Positions 49,895-59,177 of a DNA stretch of 64,000 nt are shown piece by piece; position 1 is the first letter of the stretch, and each line of letters starts with the position of its first letter. The DNA is from an uncultured Pelagibacteraceae bacterium. Lineage in GTDB: Bacteria > Pseudomonadota > Alphaproteobacteria > Pelagibacterales > Pelagibacteraceae. The notes beneath the pieces were generated by a model. The model saw only the letters and a list, made by a program, of their open reading frames with translations. It searched no databases and was not told the DNA's origin. Where the stretch lies: positions 50,001 through 114,000 of the forward strand of contig CACDEB010000001.1 in NCBI GenBank assembly GCA_902551755.1, read 5' to 3'. Made by a program: the position numbers and the translations under genes.

Positions 49895-49991
49895 TTTTTC
49901 GGTTTTTTCGTTTGTGAATTTTTCTTTTCCTTAAATTTTTTCTAAGTGCTTTCTCGAGATCAAGCTTAGAAGGCTTTCTTTTAGAATTCAT
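49878..49991 (-). CDS. Small basic ORF, 37 aa, overlapping dcd start
   Basis: MNSKRKPSKLDLEKALRKNLRKRKIHKRKNRKNDSKR read manually. Confidence 0.45.
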   Translation of the reverse strand: MNSKRKPSKLDLEKALRKNLRKRKIHKRKNRKNDSKR

Positions 49992-49999
49992 TAAAAAGA

Positions 50000-50194
50000 T
50001 TATTTTTTCTCAGGATTGGTAAGATGCTCCAAAGTTACAACTTGATCAATTGGTATTGTCTTATCTTCAGATTTATTTGTTCCCTGCTTAGATTGTTTTT
50101 TGGCTCTTCGCTCAGCTAATTTCTTTTCTCTTTTAGCTTGCTTCTCCATTGCTTTAGCGCCTCTAGTAGATTTATAATCGTAGTGAATTCCCAT
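50000..50194 (-). CDS. Small basic hypothetical protein, 64 aa
   Basis: MGIHYDYKSTRGAKAMEKQAKREKKLAERRAKKQ...; the longer ORF to 50335 would run antisense through the tRNA-Thr gene. Confidence 0.65.
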   Translation of the reverse strand: MGIHYDYKSTRGAKAMEKQAKREKKLAERRAKKQSKQGTNKSEDKTIPIDQVVTLEHLTNPEKK

Positions 50195-50286
50195 AAAATT
50201 ACCAAAAATTATTATAGACTTAATAAAATAAAAAATTAAGTCAAAAATTTGAATTTTATTGATTTTTACACTATTTTTATTTATTC

Positions 50287-50361
50287 GCCCTTGTAGTTTT
50301 AGTGTTAAAACAGGCCCTTGGTAAGGGTCAGTCATGAGTTAGATTCTCATCGAGGGCACCA
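50287..50361 (+). tRNA. tRNA-Thr(GGT), atypical elbow nucleotides, CCA encoded
   Basis: GCCCTTG-TA-GTTT-TAGTGTTA-AAAC-A-GGCCC-TTGGTAA-GGGTC-AGTC-ATGAG-TTAGATT-CTCAT-CGAGGGC-ACCA. Confidence 0.85.
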
Positions 50362-51084
50362 TTATTTTTTAAAGAAAAATTTTCTTAAAATAAATGTCAG
50401 AACGAATAAAAATATTATAGCTGATATTGGTAAATAAATTTCTTGAGTTTTTAAAAGATCTAATATTTTAGGTAATTCATCATTTTCATATATTTTCTTT
50501 TCTAAAGCTGATCCTAATGAACAAACAATAAATGCTTGAATAATAACTCCAAGTAAGGTTCCAAAAAAATAGTTCTTTAATTTTACATCAAATAATACAG
50601 GAATTAAATTTTGTATCTGTATCGGAATACCACCAAGAAATCTAAGGAGGCCGACCGCTAAAAGCTGATTGTTTCTTATTTTGTCATTAAGATATTGATA
50701 CTTATTTTGTATTTTTTCAATGATGTAGTTTTTAAAAAAATAATTAGCAACTATAAAAGTTACACTAGATCCTAAAGCAAAAGTAAATGAAAAAATTAAA
50801 GTTCCAAAGTAAGGTCCGAAAATATATCCACAAATCAACCCTAATGGAGATCCAAATCCTTGAAGTAAAGAAATCCAAACAATCCCAAATATAATAAATA
50901 CAAAAGATGAGAATATTATATTATTTTGTTTAAAATTAATTAGGTACTCACTATTTGATTTGAGAAAACTATATGAAGTTAACTCCTCAATACTTATATA
51001 AGTTAACAAGAAGTATAAAAACAATCCCAGGAATATAATATAGGCTAAACCTAACCATATCTTAACGTTTTTCATAGTTTGCAT
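50362..51084 (-). CDS. TVP38/TMEM64 (VTT domain) membrane protein
   Basis: GSPLGLICGYIFGPYFGTLIFSFTFALGSSVTFIVANYF. Confidence 0.85.
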   Translation of the reverse strand: MQTMKNVKIWLGLAYIIFLGLFLYFLLTYISIEELTSYSFLKSNSEYLINFKQNNIIFSSFVFIIFGIVWISLLQGFGSPLGLICGYIFGPYFGTLIFSFTFALGSSVTFIVANYFFKNYIIEKIQNKYQYLNDKIRNNQLLAVGLLRFLGGIPIQIQNLIPVLFDVKLKNYFFGTLLGVIIQAFIVCSLGSALEKKIYENDELPKILDLLKTQEIYLPISAIIFLFVLTFILRKFFFKK

Positions 51085-51141
51085 ATTATAGTTTTTACAT
51101 TATAAGTACTTAAATTTTTAATACTACATAATTTAAATCTT

Positions 51142-51276
51142 ATGAAAAGAACTTATCAACCAAGTAAACTTGTCAGGAAAAGACGCCACGGATTTAGATC
51201 AAAAATGAAAACAAAAGGTGGAAAAAAACTTCTAGCCAGAAGAAGAAAAAAAGGTCGAAAAAAACTTACTGTTTAA
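51142..51276 (+). CDS. rpmH: 50S ribosomal protein L34
   Basis: [44 protein letters not shown]; below ORF-track cutoff. Confidence 0.97.
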   Translation: MKRTYQPSKLVRKRRHGFRSKMKTKGGKKLLARRRKKGRKKLTV

Positions 51277-51617
51277 TGAAAATTAAAATTAAGAGTCTCT
51301 CAAAGAATGAGGACTTTAAAAAACTTCTTAATGGAAGAAAAATTTCCAATTCTTATCTCACAATTTTTTTTAAAAAGATTCCTGATAAAAAAAATACATG
51401 TCTCAATATAAGTTTTGTAGCAAAAAAGAAAATGGGTAAAGCTGTTGATAGAAATAAGATAAAAAGAAGGCTCAAAAATATGACATATGCAATAACTAAA
51501 ATAGCTAAATTAAATCTTAACTTTTCTTATTTAGTTCTTGCAAAAAAAAGTGTTTTAGAGGAAAAATACGATGAAATTAAAGAGGCATTACAAAAAAGTT
51601 TTGAAAAAATAAGTTAA
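51276..51617 (+). CDS. rnpA: Ribonuclease P protein component
   Basis: KKMGKAVDRNKIKRRLKNM; rpmH-rnpA-yidD-yidC context. Confidence 0.92.
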   Translation: MKIKIKSLSKNEDFKKLLNGRKISNSYLTIFFKKIPDKKNTCLNISFVAKKKMGKAVDRNKIKRRLKNMTYAITKIAKLNLNFSYLVLAKKSVLEEKYDEIKEALQKSFEKIS

Positions 51618-51859
51618 TGAAGATTTTAACCAATATTATTATTAAGATAATAAAGTTTTATCAGTACTTAATCTCACCTTTACTGGGTAACAACTGTAGA
51701 TATTTACCAACTTGTTCAGAGTATTTCATAGAGTCTTTAAAGGAGTATGGTTTGATTAAAGGTTTTTTTAAAGGCACTAAAAGAGTTTTAAGTTGTCATC
51801 CCATTAAATTCCTTGGTGGTGGTGAAGGATTTAAACCAGTTAAAAAAAATAAAAATTAA
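51617..51859 (+). CDS. yidD: Membrane protein insertion efficiency factor
   Basis: FYQYLISPLLGNNCRYLPTCSEYFIESL. Confidence 0.95.
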   Translation: MKILTNIIIKIIKFYQYLISPLLGNNCRYLPTCSEYFIESLKEYGLIKGFFKGTKRVLSCHPIKFLGGGEGFKPVKKNKN

Positions 51860-51861
51860 AA

Positions 51862-53547
51862 ATGGACTCAAATAAAAATATAATCGCAGCTATATCACTC
51901 AGTGCAGCAATAATTGTTTTATGGGCTTTATTTTTTTCACCTTCACCAGAAGATCGAGAAAAAATAAAACAAAAAAGAATAGACTCAGTTAAAAGTTTAG
52001 ATGCTCCAGAGATAGAAAATTCTGAAACTAATAAACTTCTTTCAAGAAAAGAGGCTTTAAATAAAGATAAAAGAATTATATTTGAAAACGATAACGTTAA
52101 GGGTTCAATTTCTTTAAAAGGAGCAATTATAGACGATTTACTTTTTAAAAATTACAATGAAAAACTCGAGGGTACAAAAAAGGTGGTTCTACTAAATCCA
52201 AGAAACTCTTCTGATACATATTACTTAGAAACAGGCTGGGTTACTAACAACAAAAATATTGATTTACCAAATAATAAATCAAAATGGAAAGTAGAGGGAA
52301 ATGCAAAACTTTCTCCAGGAAATGACGTTAAATTAGTATGGAAAAATGCTCAAGGGCTCACTTTTGAAAAAATTATTAGCATTGATAATAAATTTTTATT
52401 TACTGTTAACCAAAAAATAAAAAATAATACAAACAAAATATATAATTTTTATCCCTATAGCCAAATTATAAGAAAAAATATTCCTAAAGATATAGTAAAT
52501 TTTTTTATTTTACATGAGGGGCCACTTGGGGTGTTTGATGATCAATTAGTGGAAAAAGATTATGATGATGTAATAGACAAAAAATATTCAATCAATGCTG
52601 AAAAAGGTTTTCTAGGTATTACTGATAAATATTGGCTTACAAGCTTAATACCAGAAAAGAACAAAAATTTTAGAGCGGATTTTGAGTACAGTGAAAAATT
52701 TAAAATTAGTTACATAGAAACTGAGGCTTTGGAGGCACAACCTAATAAGCAAATTAGTAATAAAGTTAATATTGTTATTGCTGCAAAAGAAGTAGATGTA
52801 ATTGATGAGTATAATGAAAAATTAGGATTATCAAAATTTGACCTTGTCATTGACTGGGGTTGGTTTTATTGGATTGTAAAACCTTTATTCTTTTTAAATG
52901 ATTATTTCTTTAAACTTGCAGGAAATTATGGAGTAGCAATTATATTAATAACTGTTTGTTTAAGATTAGTGTTCTTTCCACTCAATAATTATGCATTTAG
53001 ATCGATGAGTAGAATGAAAATTTTGCAACCCGAAATGGCTCGTCTTAAAGAAGTTCATAAAGATGATAAGATGAAACTTCAGCAGGCAATAATGCAACTC
53101 TATAAGAAAGAAGGAGTTAATCCTGTAAGTGGTTGTGTGCCAATTTTAATTTCTATACCATTTTTTTTCGCAATATATAAAATGTTATTTGTTACAATTG
53201 AAATGAGACACCAGCCCTTTTTTGGATGGATAAAAGATCTATCTGAGAAGGACCCAACATCAATTTTCAATTTATTTGGACTGATACCATGGGCACCCCC
53301 TGAATTTTTAATCATAGGTGGGTTACCAATTCTGATGGGCTTAACAATGTGGGCACAACAGAAACTTAATCCAGCTCCACAAGATGATATACAAAAGAAA
53401 ATTTTTATGTTTTTTCCCGTTTTTTTAACTGTAATACTTGCACCTTTCCCTTCGGGATTAGTTCTGTATTGGACGGCCAACAATATTCTTACAATGGCTC
53501 AACAGTACGTCATTATGAAGAGAACTACTGTGAAAACCTCTCAATAA
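51862..53547 (+). CDS. yidC: Membrane protein insertase
   Basis: KPLFFLNDYFFKLAGNYGVAIILITVCLRLVFFPL, GLVLYWTANNILTMAQQ. Confidence 0.95.
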   Translation: MDSNKNIIAAISLSAAIIVLWALFFSPSPEDREKIKQKRIDSVKSLDAPEIENSETNKLLSRKEALNKDKRIIFENDNVKGSISLKGAIIDDLLFKNYNEKLEGTKKVVLLNPRNSSDTYYLETGWVTNNKNIDLPNNKSKWKVEGNAKLSPGNDVKLVWKNAQGLTFEKIISIDNKFLFTVNQKIKNNTNKIYNFYPYSQIIRKNIPKDIVNFFILHEGPLGVFDDQLVEKDYDDVIDKKYSINAEKGFLGITDKYWLTSLIPEKNKNFRADFEYSEKFKISYIETEALEAQPNKQISNKVNIVIAAKEVDVIDEYNEKLGLSKFDLVIDWGWFYWIVKPLFFLNDYFFKLAGNYGVAIILITVCLRLVFFPLNNYAFRSMSRMKILQPEMARLKEVHKDDKMKLQQAIMQLYKKEGVNPVSGCVPILISIPFFFAIYKMLFVTIEMRHQPFFGWIKDLSEKDPTSIFNLFGLIPWAPPEFLIIGGLPILMGLTMWAQQKLNPAPQDDIQKKIFMFFPVFLTVILAPFPSGLVLYWTANNILTMAQQYVIMKRTTVKTSQ

Positions 53548-54395
53548 TGGATTTAAAAAAGATCTTACCTACAGACGGACCGCCAGTCGAAGAGGTTTTG
53601 AAATATGTTGAGAAATACAAAAATGAAATAATAGTTATAAAGTATGGGGGTAATGTATTCATTGATAGAAAAATTTTTGATAATTTTATTAAAGATTTAA
53701 GTGTACTTAACAAACTTGGTTTGCAAGTGGTTGTTGTGCACGGAGGAGGACCAAGAATAAAAAGGGAGTTATCTAAACAAAATATTGAGTCCAAATTTAT
53801 AAGAGGTCTAAGAATTACTGATGAAAAAATTATAAATGTCGTTGAAACAGTACTTATTGACTTTAATGAAGATATTGTAAATTCTTTAAAAAAAATTGGT
53901 TCCCAGGCAGCTTCATTGCATACAAAAAAAGATAATGTTATAGAAATTATTCCTGAACAAGAGGAACTTGGTTTTGTGGGAATTCCTAATAAAATTAACA
54001 CAGAGACTATTTTTGAAAAATTAAAAAATAATTTAATTCCTATTATTTCTCCCCTAGGATTAGGGGCAAATAAACAGACGTATAATATTAATGGAGATCA
54101 TGCGGCTGGAGCAGTTGCAAAATCTCTTAAATCAAGAAGACTACTTTTAATGACAAATGTAGAGGGTGTTTTGAATAGAGAGAAAAAACTTATTTCGGAA
54201 ATTAATTCTTCAAAAATAATCGAAATGATAGAGGATAAAACAATCACTGAGGGTATGATACCAAAAATTAATACCTGTCTTGATGCTGTAAAAAATGATG
54301 TAACTGCAGTTGGTATAATTGACGGTCGTAAACCTCGTTCAGTTTTGTTTGAATTATTTTCCGATAAAGGATCAGGAACATTAATAAGAAAATGA
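53547..54395 (+). CDS. argB: Acetylglutamate kinase
   Basis: IKYGGNVF, VVHGGGPRIKREL, GMIPKINTCLDAV; start at 53547 overlapping the yidC stop. Confidence 0.94.
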   Translation: MDLKKILPTDGPPVEEVLKYVEKYKNEIIVIKYGGNVFIDRKIFDNFIKDLSVLNKLGLQVVVVHGGGPRIKRELSKQNIESKFIRGLRITDEKIINVVETVLIDFNEDIVNSLKKIGSQAASLHTKKDNVIEIIPEQEELGFVGIPNKINTETIFEKLKNNLIPIISPLGLGANKQTYNINGDHAAGAVAKSLKSRRLLLMTNVEGVLNREKKLISEINSSKIIEMIEDKTITEGMIPKINTCLDAVKNDVTAVGIIDGRKPRSVLFELFSDKGSGTLIRK

Positions 54396-55084
54396 AAAAT
54401 TTAAAAGAAATGAAATACCTTCTTTTGGACCTTGACGGAGTTTGCTATGGGTCTCACAATGGTTATCCTTTAGAAAAAGTCTTTGGTCTTGTATCAAAAA
54501 GAATGACTCTTTTTATTCAGGAAAAACTTGGATTAGATGAAAAAAAGGCAAAAGAACTTCAAACAAATTATTTTTATAAATACAACACAAGTCTAAATGG
54601 TCTTATGTTACACCATAATGTTATTGGGGATGAGTTTCTCAAATATGTCCATGATATTGACATTTCATTTATGAAAGAAGACAAAATAATGAGAAATGAG
54701 CTTGAGAACTTAAATATGGAAAAATTTATTTTTACAAATGGTAGCGCGGAACATGCTCAAAATATTTTAACACGGTTAGGTATTTATGATCTTTTTGGAA
54801 AAGAAAAAGTTTTCGATATAAAAGACGCTGGGTATGTTCCTAAACCTGAAGCTCAGACATTTGATTTAATGGTTAAAAAATTTGGTATTAATCCCAAAGA
54901 AACAATTTATATTGAAGATATAGCTAAAAATTTAAGTATCGGCTTTGAAAGAGGCTGTACAACTGTTTGGTTAATCAATGATGAGCATTTTGGAAAAATT
55001 GACTCAGATAAAGATTATATTTCTCATAAAATTGAAAATCTGTCTTTATTTCTTAAAGAAATAAGGTTATTAAAAAGTAAATAA
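54392..55084 (+). CDS. HAD-family pyrimidine 5'-nucleotidase
   Basis: LLLDLDGVCYG, FTNGSAEHA, YIEDIAKNL. Confidence 0.85.
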   Translation: MKNLKEMKYLLLDLDGVCYGSHNGYPLEKVFGLVSKRMTLFIQEKLGLDEKKAKELQTNYFYKYNTSLNGLMLHHNVIGDEFLKYVHDIDISFMKEDKIMRNELENLNMEKFIFTNGSAEHAQNILTRLGIYDLFGKEKVFDIKDAGYVPKPEAQTFDLMVKKFGINPKETIYIEDIAKNLSIGFERGCTTVWLINDEHFGKIDSDKDYISHKIENLSLFLKEIRLLKSK

Positions 55085-55087
55085 ATT

Positions 55088-55891
55088 ATGTCTTTAGAAA
55101 AAACAATTAACGATGCTTGGGAAAAAAAAGACCAAGTAAATCAAGACTCAGATCAATCTCTAAAGGATGCGATAAATCAAGTAATCAAAGATTTGGACAG
55201 TGGTAAGTCTCGTGTAGCAGAAAAAATTAATGGAGAGTGGAAAACCCACCAATATCTTAAAAAGGCAATCATGCTAAGTTTTAGAGTTTACCCGATGGAT
55301 AATTTAAGTGGACCATATAGTAGCTGGTACGATAAAGCTCACTTATTAAAAGGCAAAACAGCTAACTGGACTAAGGAACAACATGAGGCTGCTGGATTTC
55401 GGATGACACCAAATAGTCCAGTAAGACCAGGATCTTTCATAGGTAAAAATGCTGTGCTTATGCCTTGTTATGTAAACATAGGTGCATACATCGGGGCAAA
55501 TACAATGATGGATACATTTAGTAGAGCTGGAAGCTGTTGTCAAATTGGAGAGAATTGTCATATATCTGCTGGGTCAGGAATTGGTGGAGTTTTAGAACCT
55601 GCGCAAGCACTTCCAACTATAATTGAGGACAATGTCTTTGTTGGAGCAATGTCAGAAGTTGTAGAAGGTGTTATAGTCGGAGAAGGTAGTGTTCTTTCAA
55701 TGGGATGTTACATTGGTCAAAGTACAAAAATTGTTAACAGATCAAGTGGTGAAATCACAAAAGGTCGTGTTCCACCTTATTCAGTTGTGGTACCTGGCAC
55801 TCATAAAGATCTTTATGCTGTTCATATAATAAAAACTGTAGATGCAAAAACGAGGTCAAAGACATCAATTAACGATCTTTTAAGAGACTAA
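55088..55891 (+). CDS. dapD: Tetrahydrodipicolinate N-succinyltransferase
   Basis: Hexapeptide repeats, RPGSFIGKNAVLMPCYVNIGAYIG. Confidence 0.95.
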   Translation: MSLEKTINDAWEKKDQVNQDSDQSLKDAINQVIKDLDSGKSRVAEKINGEWKTHQYLKKAIMLSFRVYPMDNLSGPYSSWYDKAHLLKGKTANWTKEQHEAAGFRMTPNSPVRPGSFIGKNAVLMPCYVNIGAYIGANTMMDTFSRAGSCCQIGENCHISAGSGIGGVLEPAQALPTIIEDNVFVGAMSEVVEGVIVGEGSVLSMGCYIGQSTKIVNRSSGEITKGRVPPYSVVVPGTHKDLYAVHIIKTVDAKTRSKTSINDLLRD

Positions 55892-55893
55892 TT

Positions 55894-57051
55894 ATGCAAA
55901 AAATAAACGAATTACAATTAGCCAAAGAGCTAATGAAGTTCCCATCAATAACACCTAGAGATGCTGGTGTTATGAGATTTTTAGAAAAAAAACTAAAGAA
56001 AATTGGTTTCAAAACCAAAATTTTAAATTTTAAAGAAAAAAATTTTCAACCAGTAAAAAATTTATATGCTAGGCTAGGAAGTAAAGGACCTAATTTTTGT
56101 TTTGCAGGCCATTTAGATGTTGTTCCCCCTGGAAACATAAAAGACTGGACGATTAATCCTTTCAGACCCTCTATCAAGAAAGGTCATTTAATTGGCAGAG
56201 GTGCAAATGATATGAAAGGCTCAGTAGCTGCTTTTGTTTCAGCTGTAAGTATTTTTTTAAATAATAATAAAAGTTTTAATGGTTCAATTAGTCTTTTAAT
56301 AACAGGTGATGAAGAAGGAGATGCTGTAAACGGTACAAAAAAAGTAGTAGATTATTTAAAAAAGAGAAATGAAAAAATCAATTTTTGTTTGGTAGGTGAA
56401 CCAACAAATCCAAATAAATTAGGAGAAATGATAAAAATTGGTCGAAGAGGAAGTTTATCTGGAAAAATTGAAATAATTGGTACGCAAGGACATGTAGCAT
56501 ATCCTCATAGAGCAAATAATCCCTCAACAATAATTATAAAAATTTTAAATGAACTAAAAAATATAAAATTTGATAAAGGTACTAAAAATTTTCAGCCTAC
56601 AAATTTAGAGATTACAAAAATTAATATTGATAATTACGCCGATAACGTTATTCCTAAAACTGCTAATGCGACTTTTAATATAAGGTTTAATAACAAGCAC
56701 TCATCAGGTTCGATCAAAAAAAGAATTAATAAAATTTTAAATAAAATTAACAAAAAAAATAGATCAAAATTTAAAATAGATTACAGAGTTTCTGGTGAAG
56801 CATTTTTAACAAAACAAAACGCTACAACAAATATGATACAAAATGTTATAAAAAAAATCACAAAAGTAAGACCAAAACTTTCGACAACAGGAGGAACCTC
56901 TGATGCTAGATTTTTAAAAAATATATCTCCTTGTTTGGAATTTGGTCTTGTGGGAAAAACAATGCACAAAATTGATGAAGCAGTATCATTAAAAGACCTT
57001 AAAAAATTAACTAAAATTTATGCTAATATTCTAGATAATTATTTTTCGTGA
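55894..57051 (+). CDS. dapE: Succinyl-diaminopimelate desuccinylase
   Basis: FAGHLDVVPPG, GRGANDMKGSVAAF, TTGGTSDARF. Confidence 0.95.
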   Translation: MQKINELQLAKELMKFPSITPRDAGVMRFLEKKLKKIGFKTKILNFKEKNFQPVKNLYARLGSKGPNFCFAGHLDVVPPGNIKDWTINPFRPSIKKGHLIGRGANDMKGSVAAFVSAVSIFLNNNKSFNGSISLLITGDEEGDAVNGTKKVVDYLKKRNEKINFCLVGEPTNPNKLGEMIKIGRRGSLSGKIEIIGTQGHVAYPHRANNPSTIIIKILNELKNIKFDKGTKNFQPTNLEITKINIDNYADNVIPKTANATFNIRFNNKHSSGSIKKRINKILNKINKKNRSKFKIDYRVSGEAFLTKQNATTNMIQNVIKKITKVRPKLSTTGGTSDARFLKNISPCLEFGLVGKTMHKIDEAVSLKDLKKLTKIYANILDNYFS

Positions 57052-57971
57052 AAACAGCGATAATATCTTCAAAAACGTCGACAAATCATTTAACGGGTGA
57101 TGGTCATCCTGAACAACCCAAAAGAGTTACAGCGATAACTGAAAGACTTAAAAAAAATAAAAGTTTAATTTGGGATAAGCCAGCTCCTTTTGATCAAAAT
57201 ATATTAAAAAAAGTGCATGATGAAAATTATATTGATATGGTTAAAAAAAGTTTTCCTAATCAAGGATTAAAATTTTTAGATGGGGACACTATAATTTCGC
57301 CTGGAAGTAAAGATGCAACAGTAGATGCGGTGGGATCAGTAATTAAAGCAATAGATGGCGTTGAACAGAAAAAATTTAGAAATGCTTTTTGTGTAGTGAG
57401 ACCTCCTGGTCACCATGCAGAAAAAAATAAAGCGATGGGTTTTTGTATATATAATAATTGTGCGGTTGCCGCTCATTATCTCATGGAAAAGTATAAATAT
57501 AAAAAAATTGCAATTTTCGATCCTGATGTCCATCATGGAAATGGAACCCAAGATATTTTTTTCGATAATAAAAATGTTTTGTACTTATCTACACACCAAT
57601 ATCCATTTTATCCAGGTACTGGAAGCGAAAAAGAAAAAGGTAAGCATAATAATATTTTCAATGTGCCTCTTCCTGCTGGGACTACATCAGAGAAATATAT
57701 GAATGCTTTGGATAGAGTTTTGGATAAACTAGTTGAATTTAAACCTGAATTTTTGATTCTAAGTATGGGCTTTGATGCAAATATTGCTGATCCTCTGGCG
57801 CAGTTTGAATTAAAATCTGAAGATTTTTATGAGATTACAAAAAGAACTCTTAAAGCAACAAATGAATTCACTAATGGAAAAGTTATATCAGTGTTAGAAG
57901 GAGGGTACGACCTTAATGCCCTTGCAGATAGTGCATTTAATCATGTAAATGCTCTCTTAGAAAATAATTAA
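57048..57971 (+). CDS. Histone deacetylase-family protein (GTG start)
   Basis: RPPGHHAEKNKAMGFCIYNN, FDPDVHHGNGTQDIF. Confidence 0.93.
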   Translation: MKTAIISSKTSTNHLTGDGHPEQPKRVTAITERLKKNKSLIWDKPAPFDQNILKKVHDENYIDMVKKSFPNQGLKFLDGDTIISPGSKDATVDAVGSVIKAIDGVEQKKFRNAFCVVRPPGHHAEKNKAMGFCIYNNCAVAAHYLMEKYKYKKIAIFDPDVHHGNGTQDIFFDNKNVLYLSTHQYPFYPGTGSEKEKGKHNNIFNVPLPAGTTSEKYMNALDRVLDKLVEFKPEFLILSMGFDANIADPLAQFELKSEDFYEITKRTLKATNEFTNGKVISVLEGGYDLNALADSAFNHVNALLENN

Positions 57972-58453
57972 TGAAACTATATAAGATCAAAAAGTCTAAA
58001 ATAGACAACAAGCGAGGTTTATATGCAACAAAAGATATTAAAAAAGGAACAAAAATAATTAATTATATTGGAAAAATCATTACTAACAGAGAAGTTGAGG
58101 AATCAGCAAAATTTGACAATGATAAACCAATCTATTTATTCACACTTAATAATAGATACACCCTAGACGGAGACTTTCATTGGAATACTGCAGGTTTGAT
58201 TAATCATTCATGTAATAATAATTGTGACTATGAGGGAAAAGGTTTTAAGGTTTGGGTATCAGCAATAAGAAATATAAAAAAAGGAGAAGAGCTTACTTGT
58301 GACTATGGTTTTGGATTTGATAAAGACTACAAACAGTTCCCATGTAAATGTGGTGCAAAAAATTGTTGTGGATATATTGTGAGATCAGGTTCAAGGTTTA
58401 GAATAAGCAAAAAATTCGCTATCAGTAAAAAAAAAACTAATAAATCACTTTAG
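57971..58453 (+). CDS. SET-domain protein (putative protein-lysine methyltransferase)
   Basis: GLINHSCNNNC, GEELTCDYGF, post-SET-like CKCGAKNCCGYI. Confidence 0.9.
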   Translation: MKLYKIKKSKIDNKRGLYATKDIKKGTKIINYIGKIITNREVEESAKFDNDKPIYLFTLNNRYTLDGDFHWNTAGLINHSCNNNCDYEGKGFKVWVSAIRNIKKGEELTCDYGFGFDKDYKQFPCKCGAKNCCGYIVRSGSRFRISKKFAISKKKTNKSL

Positions 58454-59177
58454 TTAAATATAGTCCCTCTGCTGGAGCAGGAGGTGCACAATTAATTCTT
58501 TTTTTTGATTTGATTATTTTATCAAATTTTTGAATGCTCCACTTGTTCTCACCAACATACTTCAAGCAACCGACCATGGATCTTACTTGATTTTGAAGAA
58601 ATGACTGAGCTTTTATTTCAATCTCAATAATGTCCTTTTTAGAAAAAAATTTTATTGATTTTATTGTTCTTACTGGAGTTTTCGCAGAACAACTTGATGA
58701 TCTAAATGTTGAAAAATCTTTTGTACCAACTAATTTTTTTGCTCCTTTTTTCATCATTAATATATTAAGTTTTTTAATTATGTGCCAACACCTTTTATTA
58801 TTTAACACTGAACCAGATTTACGATTTAAAATAACATATCTATATATTCTTGCTTTTGCAGAGTATCGAGAGTGAAAAGTAAATTCCCTTTTTTTTAAGT
58901 CTAAAATACTAATGCTGTATCTAGATAAAAAATGATTAATTGATTTTAAAAATTTATTGCTATCTTTAATTTTGGCACTTGTATCAAAATGAGCTGATTG
59001 CTCTAAAGCATGTACTCCAGAGTCAGTTCTACCTGATCCAATTATATTCACCTTTTCTTTTAAAATTTTAGAAATAGTATTTTGAATTTTCCCTTGAATT
59101 GTTCTCCCTTTTCTCTGTATCTGCCATCCATTATAATTAGTACCTACATACTCAATAAGGATTTGATATCTATTCAT
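58437..59177 (-). CDS. truA: tRNA pseudouridine synthase A
   Basis: YVGTNYNGWQIQ, SGRTDSGVHALEQSAHFD. Confidence 0.95.
   Translation of the reverse strand: MNRYQILIEYVGTNYNGWQIQRKGRTIQGKIQNTISKILKEKVNIIGSGRTDSGVHALEQSAHFDTSAKIKDSNKFLKSINHFLSRYSISILDLKKREFTFHSRYSAKARIYRYVILNRKSGSVLNNKRCWHIIKKLNILMMKKGAKKLVGTKDFSTFRSSSCSAKTPVRTIKSIKFFSKKDIIEIEIKAQSFLQNQVRSMVGCLKYVGENKWSIQKFDKIIKSKKRINCAPPAPAEGLYLTKVIY

Noticed and set aside
53100-53483. 127-aa - strand ORF
   Set aside because: Antisense to yidC, no recognisable family.
53525-54001. 158-aa - strand ORF
   Set aside because: Antisense shadow of argB.
57415-57702. 95-aa + strand ORF
   Set aside because: Out-of-frame ORF inside the HDAC-family gene.
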